Part shown: positions 43,801 through 54,442 of the stretch, piece after piece
Position numbering within the stretch: the first letter of the stretch is position 1
How the letters are laid out: the number at the start of each line of letters is the position of its first letter
Assembly: GCA_010909165.1 (NCBI GenBank)
Contig: MU008219.1
Location: 124,001-188,000 of the forward strand
From: Anthoceros angustus
Lineage: Eukaryota; Streptophyta; Anthocerotopsida; Anthocerotales; Anthocerotaceae
DNA: 64,000 nt
Direction of reading: 5' to 3'
Program-made: the position numbers and the translations under genes
The notes under the pieces: generated by a model
Told to the model about the DNA's origin: nothing
What the model saw: the letters and a program-made list of their open reading frames with translations, nothing else
Databases searched by the model: none

Positions 43801-45735
43801 GAGGTTTTGCCAGATTCTGACGAAGATTTGGCCAGATGCTGACCAAGAATTGACATTCGAGGCCCACCGCAGAGGACTTGCGCAATTCTGGGCAAAGGAG
43901 GTGTGTATCAACGAGAAGGACTCTTTGAAAGCTCAGGTGGTTTCTTTGAATGCTCGTCGGCTGAAGACCAAAACTGGGGAGGACAGAACGAAGACTCAAG
44001 GGCTTTGGGCGAGAACGATAGCTTCGATGAACGGGAACTGGAGTGGATTCGAAATTTGGTCATCGTGATGGATTCGGAGTCCGCTCTAGCACCCGATGAG
44101 TCACAAGTTAGCCATAGAGAGTAGGTTTACGGTTTTGTAGGCACTTAGATGTGCTTCTTCTCTGTGTTTGTATTAACTTTTGGACTCGTTGCAGTGAGAC
44201 AATTGATGATTTCATTTTCCCCACTTCCTCAAAAACGAAGCGAAGGCACCGGCCGGCCGGCGCCTTCGTTTGGATTTGTTGTCTTTATGTGTTGGAAACG
44301 GGTTTTCATGATAACTACTCGTTGGAAAACGGTCGACCTTTCTTGAAAACAAGGCAAACGCATATTTCGGACCGTGGAATGTGCTAAGAGGGTTTCCATG
44401 TCACAGAAGGGGGTTCGGATATTCACCCCCTTCGAAAGATATCGTGTTTCTCTCATTGATTGACGTGGAGCGGTGCAAGCCCATGACCACTTCTTATGCA
44501 GGACGCCTCCTCCCGTGCTCAACTATGGATGCAAATGTGTGCAAGCTCCTGGTGGCTCCTGACGCAGACGACATGGACATCTCTCCCTCTTAATCGCGAC
44601 TATGCGGAGCTTCCTGAGGCGCCGGTTGATCTCCATCTTGGGCAAACGACATCGCTGCATGGACTACAGGCATCCTAGGCACTGATGTAGCCTCGACCTC
44701 CAAGGCTACAGCAATGGCAGCCGCGGCGGCAGCGGACATGCACGTGGTCGCCTATGCACTCCAAAGACATGGACATGGCATTAGTAGGTTTTGCCAGATT
44801 CGACGAAGATTTGGCGATGTCGACCAAGAATTGACATTCGAGGCCCACCGCAGAGGACTTGCGCACTGGGCAAAGGAGGTGTGTATCAACGAGAAGGACT
44901 CTTTGAAAGCGCAGTGGTTTCTTTGAATGCTCGTCAGAAGACCAAAACCGGGAGGAGAACTAAGACTCAAGGGCTTTGGGCGAACGATAGCTTTGATGAA
45001 CGGAACGGAGTGGATTCAAATTTGGTCATCGTGATGGATTCGAGTCCGCTCTAGCACCGATGAGTCATGTTAGCCATAGAGAGTAGGTTTACGGTTTGTA
45101 GGCACTTAGATGTGCTTCTTCTCTGTGTTTGTATTAACTTTTGGACTCGTTGCCGTGAGACAATTGATGATTTCATTTTCCCCACTTCCTCAGGCGAAGG
45201 CACCGCGCCGCGCCTTCGCTTGGATTTGTTGTCTTTATGTGTTGGAAACGGGTTTTCATGATAACTACTCGTTGGAAAACGGTCGACCTTTCTTGAAAAC
45301 AAGGCAAACGCATATTTCGGGACTGTGTGGAATGTGCTAAGAGGGTTTCCATGTCACAGAAGGGGGTTCGGATATTCACCCCCTTCGAAAGATATCGTGT
45401 TTCTCTCATTGATTGACGTGGAGCGGTGCAAGCCCATGACCACTTCTTATGTGACGCCTCCCGTGCTCAACTATGGATGCAAATGTGCAAGCTCGGTGGC
45501 TCTCAGCACGACATGGACATCTCTCCCTCTTAATCGCGACTATGCGGAGCTTCCTGAGGCGCCGGTTGATCTCCATCTTGGGCAAACGACATCGCTGCAT
45601 GGACTACAGGCATCCTAGGCACTGATGTAGCCTCGACCTCCAAGGCTACAGCAATGGCAGCCGCGGCGGCAGCGGACACAGGCACGTGGTCAGTCTATGC
45701 ACTCCAGCACATGGACATGGCATTAGTAGGCTTTG
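43801..45735 (+). repeat. Tandem duplication, two ~960-980 bp units
   Basis: Unit 1 (43801-44782) and unit 2 (44783-45735) align along their whole length, from ggttttgccagattc to acatggacatggcattagta. The second carries many small deletions of 1-10 bp scattered throughout, and a few bases are missing from the first instead. One plus-strand frame in unit 1 (43903-44124) ends in an acidic, protein-like tail (NDSFDERELEWIRNLVIVMD) that is frameshifted in unit 2, suggesting a decayed transposon gene. Confidence 0.85.
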
Positions 45736-46333
45736 CAAGCGCAAATTCTCCTGGTTGTTCTATTTTGCATATTTGAGGAGGAGATAGAGGCGGACGCTGG
45801 CATCGCGGCTCTTCTCCAACTCACGGCAGTTGTGAAGAAGCACCCACGGCCATCTGTCACCTACATGCCTGCATGATGGACATGGCATGCGGGCGATCTT
45901 GCTCTCTGGTTTTGGTGCATGGAAGATCTTCTGACAGCCATGACTTTGCCCATGGTAGCTCTCGCCATGGCTAAAAAGAGGTGTGTGGATGGCGATGTGT
46001 GCCGGTATATGTTATATACTTCGGATTTCGAATAAGCTGGGGATTTCCTATTTTTGGGATTCCCCCATTTATCCTCTTTTTAATTTTTTTTCTATTTAGT
46101 TTAGTCAGCTTAAACGACTTAAGTGAGACGTTTTTCTGAGGTGCTTAACTTGCCACCCTGTGGGCAATCTTAAGTGACCTTAGGCTCTTTTGCTAGTATT
46201 TAGTAGTATTCGCTAGTATTTATAAATCTCTAGAACTAAATCCTATTTAATTCTTAAGGTATTATATAACTATTATATTAGTTAATTGGTCATATTGGTT
46301 ATAACAACTTATAACCATCTATATTCTATAAAC
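45736..46333. other. Right part of the insertion, AT-rich
   Basis: No gene recognised. Positions 46080-46330 are AT-rich and resemble the terminal part of a transposable element. Confidence 0.35.
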
Positions 46334-46359
46334 ACTTGGTGAGAACACTCTCACCAAGT
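46334..46359. repeat. Perfect 10-bp inverted repeat at insertion boundary
   Basis: Arms 46334-46343 (acttggtgag) and 46350-46359 (ctcaccaagt) flank aacact. GT14 homology resumes at about 46358, so the hairpin lies exactly at the right edge of the inserted DNA. Confidence 0.8.
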
Positions 46360-47018
46360 TGTAATCATGGTGGAATCCTCGAATGGGAATGCCATGGTCG
46401 AAGAGAGCACAAAATATTTGTTCACAGGATCATCGAGCAGCTGCGTTTGCTAGCAGACGGCGAGTGGCCGCAATCAGCAGAGCCGTTGCGCGCTTCATGA
46501 TGTCGCTAGGGATGAATCGGCCCATGAAGTGATCATGATCCGGTTTCCTACCCAACATTCACCTCAGGGAAAGGCTAGGCGTGCACATAAACATTGAACA
46601 AACTCGCTGCCAGCAAAGAATGCATCCCAGAGCCAAGCAAAACGATAGCGATCCTGGCGTCAAGAACATGAAGGAACTTTAGCCTCGTGGTGATCTCAAC
46701 TTTAGCGTTGAGATCACCACGAGGCTAAAGTTGACGTGAATTTTGTGCCAGATAAAGCCTGTCTAGATCTTTCGGGTGAAAGAAATCATCAGCACACCTA
46801 TTTGGGTCCCTTATTTCCTGGTCCCTCTTGTTAGGACACCTTCAGTCCCGAAGAGATTTATGGATACCCATTCCTTGTCAGGCTCACAGGATTTCCCAAC
46901 TCTGTTATAAGCAGATTGCAAGTAATGCTCCACATACTGCCCACCAAAACGCGGTTTACCGGAACTATTGGCGATCTCATCACCCGGAGTTGGGTTCTCA
47001 AGTAGCATCCGGTACGTG
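46358..47018 (-). pseudogene. GT14 copy C, exon 1 part (continuation)
   Basis: Homologous to exon 1 of the intact gene (about 36355-36690 and 36780-36870). The minus strand contains YRMLLENPTPGDEIANSSGK and RFGGQYVEHYLQSAY, plus damaged versions of the ASP/THR-rich catalytic blocks. It contains a perfect hairpin at 46675-46732 and a non-homologous 140-bp patch after it. Homology stops at 47018 next to an LTR. Together with 39040-39505 it forms one disrupted gene. Confidence 0.8.
46675..46732. repeat. Perfect 26-bp hairpin inside GT14 pseudogene
   Basis: Arm 46675-46700 is exactly complementary to 46707-46732, with a 6-nt loop tttagc. The left arm lies where GT14 exon 1 homology continues and is partly similar to it; the right arm is its inverted copy. 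No TE ends are visible. Confidence 0.95.
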
Positions 47019-47020
47019 TC

Positions 47021-47217
47021 TGTGACAAAATACGAGACTGTAGACACTCAGAGAATACGCGAGAGAGCAGAGACTAGAAAGCTAGAGTATTTCATTAAGG
47101 GTGAAGAGTTCGCTTATGTACAAAACTGTTTGTGTTTGTGTATGTGTCGTTTCGTTTGCATGCCTAACTATGACCTAACCAAGCAAGGTTACAAACTAAT
47201 CCAAATACACCCCCTTA
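47021..47217 (-). mobile_element. Short LTR (about 189 bp) with adjoining polypurine tract
   Basis: On the plus strand the segment starts TGTGACA at 47021 and ends ATACA at 47209, so it has TG...CA ends. On the minus strand it reads as an LTR preceded by ttaaggggg (47210-47217), a polypurine tract. The GT14 exon homology stops two bases before it. Internal element sequence should follow to the right. Protein remains there are not identifiable, and the second LTR was not found. Confidence 0.6.
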
Positions 47218-48101
47218 ACCGCAGCGTGGTTAGAGACTGTAAACTGTAAGCAGCCCCCGTGCTTATGAGAGATGACGCACCGGCCAACTCATGCCAAAGA
47301 GGCTAATAATGAGGTGTATTTCGAGGAGCATAGCTGATTGGAGACAAGGGCAACCTTGGTGATACCCTTATGAGGAATGACAGCTCAAGATCGAAAACCA
47401 AGAGGTCTGTGAGCAAGAGCTGATATTGCAGGTACCAATGTCAACGCCCTTTCTCTCCTTAGTGATGGCCACGGTACCATGGCACCACCCAAGCAGGGGA
47501 GTCAAGCCTTGAATCCATTTCCTTGCAATGAATTGATTGCAACTTGCACAAGCAAGATGCCCCCTTAGAGAATGGAACATAGCAATGTGCAAAAGTGAGG
47601 AGGCACACCTCCTCATAGTCAACAACCATCATTGAGCTGTGTACTTAGATGGAGTTTTGCCCAAAGTTCAGGACTCGAAGGTTAGTGAAGAAGGGAGGTC
47701 CAATGCACTGGAATTAAAACGAACACGGAAACCTTGAAAATTATCCTAGAATTCGCACACTACCTCTGACAACTTCCGAATTCCACCCACCCCTATCAGA
47801 ATACCCAAGTGAGTCGAGGATCGGTCGAGTTTGTTTATTAATTGCTGAAGACCTTTAAAAACCTACTTATATCTAGGTACTTAATTAATAACTCCCCCTT
47901 TTCACACGGACCAATCAACCTCCTCCTTTTTCCTTGTCATGCATCGGTATAATTCAGGACATGACACTAGAAGAAAATGGAAAAAAGTTTTATTTAAGTC
48001 CACTATGAACGAATTTCGAAGTTGGTACTTGACAACTTTGTACATGTGTGCTAAGCTACTAGCGCTAAGGGCATCTAATCCCTCTAAGCACCCTATAGTG
48101 T
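47218..48101. other. Likely retroelement-internal or intergenic DNA
   Basis: No conserved domain could be read on either strand. May be the internal remnant of the element whose LTR lies at 47021-47209. Confidence 0.3.
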
Positions 48102-48197
48102 AGGATGCTTAAAAACAACATTGCTATAAATGTGTGTCCATTTGGCCTAAGCTACAAATGTACACACATTTATAAGAACGTGGTTATTAAGCATCCT
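48102..48197. repeat. Imperfect 43-nt inverted repeat (MITE-like)
   Basis: Arm 48102-48144 (aggatgcttaaaaacaacat onward) and arm 48155-48197 (ending ggttattaagcatcct) are complementary with a few mismatches and a 10-nt loop. It directly adjoins the dispersed repeat copy 2. A small hairpin transposon is the simplest reading. A small-RNA precursor is possible but not supported further. Confidence 0.75.
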
Positions 48198-48345
48198 GCG
48201 CTTGGATCGGTACTTAGATGGGGTGCCTAAAGGGAATGGATGCCTTTGGTGCTGGTAGCTTAGGCATACCATGGTACAAGTTGTTAAGTACCAAGTCTCA
48301 TGACGGAAATCCGTCCTTAGTGGACTGAAATAAAATTCTTCTTCT
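48160..48345 (+). repeat. Dispersed repeat, copy 2
   Basis: Matches 26390-26570 in the same orientation, with extra bases such as catggtac in the middle. The copy here overlaps the right arm of the hairpin at 48102-48197. The corresponding left arm was not found beside copy 1. Confidence 0.8.
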
Positions 48346-48388
48346 TTATTTTGAAGACTTATATTTTATACTTTCAAATACAAGGACA

Positions 48389-48460
48389 GGGCATTTGGTC
48401 TAGTGGTATGATTCTTGCTTAGGGTGCAAGAGGTCGCGAGTTCGATTCTCGCAATGCCCC
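48389..48460 (+). tRNA. tRNA-Pro (anticodon AGG)
   Basis: 72 nt folding into a full cloverleaf. Acceptor GGGCATT/AATGCCC with discriminator C; D arm around ggtctagtggtatgat; anticodon stem CTTGC/GCAAG with loop TTAGGGT (anticodon AGG, read as IGG for CCN codons); T arm GCGAG-TTCGATT-CTCGC. No intron. A short T run follows (ccccttt), weak as a Pol III terminator. Compared with the usual plant tRNA-Pro, both the anticodon stem and the T stem appear to carry paired compensatory changes, which supports a functional gene. Confidence 0.95.
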
Positions 48461-48748
48461 TTTGTGCATGGAGTTTTGCAGAATTTTGTGTACATCTAGA
48501 AAGGTAGAATTTTGCAACCTGTGACCGATTGTTTACTCCGAACAAGACAACCCAAGCTCTTCATCGAGGCGTTTCGTCAGCTCGTCAATTTCCTTCACGA
48601 ATTCAAGTTTACAAATATTGCATCGGACAGACATCCCAAGTCAGTGCATCAAACACATCGAGATGAGCTTCTGTCACTCATTCACATCTAATGGCTGCTT
48701 GCAGGCTGAGGATTTCGTTAATAGAAGCGAAACCGTATGGGATTCAGC

Positions 48749-49480
48749 TTATCTCCATGAGTCTGAAGGTGCGGTAGCGTCGGCCTTCAATTCTTCTGGG
48801 TCTTTGAAAGAAGAATGGGCAGCAAGCTTGCCTTGCAATTGGATTACAATCGAGGAACGATGTCGAGGCTTTGCATACATACTGGTGCGATAAAGCTCCA
48901 GTGTGCGCTTCTCACAACGTGCTCCTGCAAGGTCTGCCACCGGGTTTACAAGTTGATCAAGGACCTTGCTTGCAATCGGAGTCCCGAGGCGCGACAACCA
49001 TGACGCTGTACATCTCAGCCAAATAGGACAAGCTGTGAAACATTTCCTCCTCTCCAGCAGCTCTTCCTGCGCATGTGAAGCTTGCACTTGTAGCCTCTTC
49101 CCGGCAGAGTTCCTGACAAGCGTCACAAGTGGCCTTAATAGCAACGTTTCCCTCCCAGCCGACGTCAGTCGCTGCCTTGGCCCCGGCGGCTGCTCCGGAT
49201 AGTAATCTGGAACGGGAGGAAAGCTTCCTTGGAAACCGCAATCGGACGAGGCGTCCACCGCGCCTCGGTGGATGGAATCCTCTGAGCAGATCATGCAGCG
49301 AGCAGTTGCAGTGGCGATGGTAAGGCCCGTGGTTGGAGCTGACACAATTCAAGGCGCTGGAGAAGATGGAGCCAGGATTCACGCCTCCGGTTAGAGCCAT
49401 GGCCTCCAGTACAGAGCCTCTCCAAGTACCTGATGCGCAGTGGTCACAAGGTTGCCATGCCTCCGACCACATTCGCTCAC
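48749..49480 (-). pseudogene. Unidentified decayed coding region
   Basis: Two overlapping minus frames each contain stretches that look like real protein. They are MALTGGVNPGSIFSS and WEGNVAIKATCDACQELCRE (frame b, about 48957-49472) and LDQLVNPVADLAGARCEKRT plus IVIQLQGKLAAHSSFKDPEE (frame a, about 48749-48970). Joining them needs a frame change near 48965, where b ends in a stop. The first has Cys-rich, alpha-helical character. I do not recognise the family. It could be a pseudogene or a multi-exon gene whose splice sites I failed to place. Confidence 0.3.
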
Positions 49481-52400
49481 AGTGTTCCTTGCATCCTGTC
49501 CTTGAGGTGCGCTCCTGCTAAGGACGCACGTCGGGTAAACACACTTCTTGGCATCCTAAACAGGTTTCGCAATTCCGCAACGTTCCACGATCAATCCTGT
49601 GCCACACTTGTCTGCAAGCTTGATGGAGTAATTCCTGGAGTATCTTGCAGGCTGTTGCTGTTGGGAGCTGTGACGCTGCACTTCCATATAAGATGCCAGA
49701 GCTTCAGGAGCAGAGCAAGGAGCTACAGGACCGCATTCGGCTGGTGGTGGAAACGACAAAGTTCAAGGGGAGATGGAAGTGTTTCCAAGCGCGGGGAAGG
49801 CGGGAGTGGCCAACAGGTGCATTCACGGCGAGCGAAGAGACCAAGGAGAAGCCAGTTGACCACAGACGTGGCGGGGAAGCCGACAGTGCAAGACAGACAG
49901 CATGGGACAGAGAAGCGAGCTCATGCCGTCCTCGCTTCCTTGCAAGATCCAAAACGTCCATTCAAAATGGAATTTGTTCCCTAATCCGCACTCTTTCTGC
50001 TGCTGCAGCACACTCTTTGAGCCGCACAGGTTCGTCCAACTGATGCATGCACTTGCAACGGGTTGCTTGTTCGTGGGACTCGGCAGTGTGCCCCGTCACG
50101 CTCTGAGACCCCCGCCAGGTCTAGGCGCAACGACATAGATGGCGAAGCACATAAGTCCGTGCCCTTTTCCCGGGAATTGTTTTTCTTGTGGGACAAACGC
50201 CCGTCCTTGAATGCAGTGACCTTGAAGAAGAAACCTCTGTTGCTCTCACTACATGCCGTGAGGTCACTTTAGATGCAGGGCTGATCGGCCCATGCCTCTG
50301 CCCTGCTCTCGAGGAACATCTTCTGTCCAGAGTTGCCACATCTGCGGGAATGATGAAGAATATACTAGTCTAAGCGCTGCTCTCGGGGTTGAGCTCTTCG
50401 CTGGTTCCATCTGTCACGTAGTGCATGGTTTGGAGCCTGGTCGGCAGGCATCGAAATCCGAGCTCCGGACGGGCCCGGGCGTACGCGTGCGCACAACTTA
50501 GAGGGATCTTCTGCCATCGTGTTTCCAGCTCCAGCTCGCCCGTTTCAACCGCTTTTAGGTTTTGCAGGTTAAAGATTCATCCACCCCTGGAGCCTGGCGT
50601 TCTGTCCGTCTTCAGCTTTCAATTCCTAGCTTCCAGTGCTTTTGTGATGCTATTCTGTGTCTTACTAACAGGCCGCTGTAAGGGGCCAACTACTACCTAC
50701 TAGCTCCCCTTCATATGGAGGGATGGATTTTTCATTCAGCAGAAGATGTTCTGTCTGGTAGTCTGATTCTATAGTGGTTTTCATTGCAAGCTATGAAGGT
50801 GGCGTCCATCATTCAACAGCAGTGCAATGGTATGCATGTAGTTGCGAAGGTTTCAAAACTTTGATGAAACATGACCGTGGGCAGCAGGGCTGACAGCTGC
50901 AAATTTTGATCTCTGCAGCGCTACTGAGGGGTTGAATCTCATCTCTCAGTGACATTCGAGAAGATCTTATACTTCCCTGCTGCAGCATCAGTCTGTGAGA
51001 GTCTAAAAACGTCCCCACAAACTGCAGTCAGAAGGAGAACGTAACTTAGTGAGACTGCACCATGTTTGAGGTTGAGAGTATCTTTTTTGAGGAAGGAGAA
51101 ATGATGGGGCTCTAGAGGCCATCCAGCAGAGGTCTCCCTATGATGTCCTCCTTGAGGTTGAGATAGTCGACAGATGTGTCTACAGCTTATCAAGGTCATC
51201 ACTTATCAGCAGAGAAGAAGCAAAAGATCAAATCTTCATTGAGAAGCAGCATCGTCTGTGGCCAGGGCTGGGCTTTGCTTCTATCGTCCTTCCATCTCAT
51301 GCTGTCTCAGATGCCTTGCCTGCATTTGAAAGACGTGATTCCTTGAAGTGTGGAGGATCATTGCTGTGTTTCTATTGTGCTCAAGTCGCGGGCGTAACAG
51401 TTGTAAGTAGCCTCCAGATTTGCGTTTGCTCTCCTTCCCTTCCCTCACCCTTCCCTCTTTGCGGCTGTTTTGGCGGGGAGACCAAGAACTGCTGAGAAGC
51501 TAGGAAGTTGGGGGGTAGGGGAAACCCTTGATGTGACCTGGTCGACATGACCAAGTCCAGTGTCCCTTGTGACAGCTGTGACTGACTGATTCTACGAACG
51601 GCTCATCAAAGAGCACGTATGTAGCTAGTAGCCAAAAGGGTTGTTCCAGTAGTGGTCGGAGCAGTTATTGCTCCAGTCTCACCAGTATGCAAGTGGGACA
51701 TACAGCTGGTGCAGTGCCTGGTACTGTGGATGTACGACAACCGTCCACATTCCCAGACCGGACCAGGTATTGCGGCGCGTATGCATGCTGGCCTTTTTAT
51801 AGAGTGCAATCAGAGAGGTAAAAGGAATACATAATTGTTGGTGGCACTTTCGGGCTGGCGACAACAACGATGCCGACAGATTTTCTTTTTGATCCCTGTA
51901 AAATTACAAATATGCATATGCATGCAAGAAAAAGAAAAGCGTAGGTATACCAAAATGGGCGCCTTCACAGAAATGGGCCTACTTCAATCACGGCCTGGCT
52001 TTTAGCCCGTTCGTGGTAGCCTGAGCACTCAGTCACCCAGCTTTGAGCCTCGAAGTTTGAGGACTTGAATACGGCGCAACTAGCAAACATCGTTGCATAG
52101 CATACCCACGGCCTTTTCCTCATCTGCCAGTGCAACATGCAGGACAGCGTTGGCACTCGGCTGGTGGAGACGGCCAAGGTGGTTCCAACAGCATTTCCTT
52201 CCGAGTTCCAGGGAGCTTGAGACCATACCGTCGCCTTGCATCAGCAATGACACGATCATTTTTCAAATATGAATGAACATCCTGTTACATTGAATCTGTG
52301 GGTGCACCCCACAGGCCAGCGCCGCACATTGGGAATGCAGTGTCTTGTACTCCACCCCCCCCGAGTGGCTGATGCCCGGATGGCCCGGGCCGGGCCGCCT

Positions 52401-52930
52401 GTTACTGTAAAATATCGGCGGACGCGGTTTGTATTGGTTTAGAGGAAATTTTTTTTCATGTTCTCCTCCTCCCACATCTCAGCGCACTGGGAATTCCTGT
52501 GTGGTTGACCTCACAGTGTTCCACCAGCTCCGTACATGTTTCGTGCCTGTGGGCACCAGGCAGTGCTGCTTCGCCTGCTGCAGAGCAAATATATTAATAG
52601 ACTAAATTTTTTGTCCTGGTTGTGTCGTGCCCTGGACTTGGTAGTGAAGGTAGCTACAGGAAGAACATGAAAGCCCTGCACCCGTGTGCGCATGCGCAGC
52701 AGATATTTCGGCTTGCGTCACATTGTAGGGGCTGCATGCTTATTAGGCGTCAACGATAGTCTCCACTCAAGTTTCAGCTCTTCGAATTGATTTGAATGTG
52801 AGACATAAATTAGTGGAGGGAATGAAAATGGGTAGCTGCAGCAACTTGGCTGCTGCAGCAGTAGGAAGTAGGAAGCTTGAGATGAACGAATGGGTGTCAG
52901 CGGGAGGAAGAAGATGCGGATCCCGGGAGG
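49481..52930. other. Intergenic, no gene recognised
   Basis: Many overlapping frames on both strands, none with a recognisable domain or consistent splice model. A plus-strand patch at about 49695-49760 (PELQEQSKELQDRIRLVVET) looks helical and might be an isolated exon. The last part, 52700-52930, is the 3' flank of the methyltransferase. Confidence 0.4.
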
Positions 52931-54442
52931 TCACTCCCTGCGAACCAGGATGGCCACAATCGCGCACATCCTGATTTTACTGTACTGGTCGTAACTGTCG
53001 GCGGATATCTTTTCTAGGCGCTGGAACACAAGCTCCACTTCTCCCGCCTCGAGGTGGCCGTGGAGCAGTCCGGACGTGACGCTTCTTGTTTTGTTGGCCC
53101 ACAGCTTGCCGAAAACCTGCGGTGTAGGCCACATCCGTTTCTTCTCCTCCGCGGGGAAGATGTCGCTTTGAGCCACATTGTCCAGCAAGTGAATGTCGAA
53201 GTACCCCGTCTCCTTCACCGCTGTGCGCACCTCCTGCAGGCTCCTGCTGTAAGCCGGGATGTTGAAAGTGTCCAGCTTCTCTTGCTCGATTTCTCCCTGC
53301 AGAGGCACACAAATTATTTTTAAGTCAGCAACAATATTTTTTTGCCAAGCTGTGCTGCGCCAGGGCTACGTTCTGGAATCGTTGAGAACGGCCCGAGATA
53401 TTTTGGATAGACAACTGAACGATACCTCAGCAACAAGCTCCTGGAAGCTTTGCTGAAAGAGTTCGCCGGCCTCGCTCAGGCCTTGGAACTCCTCCACACC
53501 GTCGGTGAGGTCCCGACCAGTCATGCTCCGGGGCCGGTCCTTCTCCAGCCTTCCTCCGAACATGAGCACCAAAATTCCGCCTGGAACGAGCTCCTCGGCT
53601 CGGAATCGGAGGAACTGCTTCAAGTCCGCAGCCGACTGCCGCGCCACAACCTCCCGCACAGCTCCGCTGCTGCCGTCCAACCACACGCGATTCCTGTTGT
53701 AAGCATCCGAAGTCTTGTCCGTTATCGCCGCCGGAACCTGAATCTCCAAACAAACAGATCGAGATTTTGGTCAGAACAGAATTCCGGTATCGGCCCGGAC
53801 CAGACCAAAAAATTCCTCACACAGGGTACGCTGCTTGTAACCACGAGGGACCGATTCAAGCAATTGGACAGCGATGGAAATGAACGCAATCCTTACCTCC
53901 GACAGCCAATGCAGAGCAGAGAAGGAGGAGATGATGTGCATGCTCTGGGACGGGAACAGCCTCTCCTTGAAGAAGGAACCGGGAACACCTCCCGCGTAGA
54001 AAATCCTCTTGTTGCTGTTGCGACTGAAATCCTTCAAGCTGAGGTTAGATCCGGCCTGCCGCGGGGGCAATTCCTGGAACAGCGTGTTGAAGTCGTTGGA
54101 CGGCAGGTCGGAGAAGAACACCTCCACCTCGGGCATCTCCACGTCGGCAATCTCGTACCTTCCCTTCACCAGATCAAGAATACTCTTCACGGCGGTGAGT
54201 GTGTTGCTTCCGGTGGCGCATCCGAGGTCCGCAACACGCAGCGCCGGCTGGCCAGGGCCAGGGGCCGGAATTTCCCGCACTTCTCGCAGCGCGGAATAGA
54301 GGACGAGCTCGCAGAAATTGAAGACGTGCGCTTGCGCCTGCGAATTTTTGGCGTAGCTGGCGTCCCCCGTCCCGCCGGACATGTTGGATTTGGCAATCTT
54401 GATGGCCTCGGCCTCGCCGCTGGTAAGAGCCGCGACCGTCAT
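52931..54442 (-). CDS. SABATH family SAM-dependent carboxyl methyltransferase
   Basis: Transfers a methyl group from S-adenosylmethionine to the carboxyl of a small acid (salicylate, jasmonate, IAA, gibberellin or benzoate-type in known members). Three exons, 54442-53897, 53737-53426 and 53296-52931, all in phase 0, give 407 residues against 360-390 usual. Landmarks are MSGGTGDASYAKNSQAQ (about 21-37, family N-terminal motif), VADLGCATGSNT (70-81, SAM site), VEVFFSDLPSNDFNTLF, the SSFSALHWLSEVP active-site segment at the first junction, LMFGGR in exon 2, and IPAYSRSLQEVRTAV in exon 3. The ATG at 54442 precedes this motif closely, and the frame upstream of it has no other ATG. The protein is probably cytosolic. 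Substrate specificity is not decidable by eye. Confidence 0.93.
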
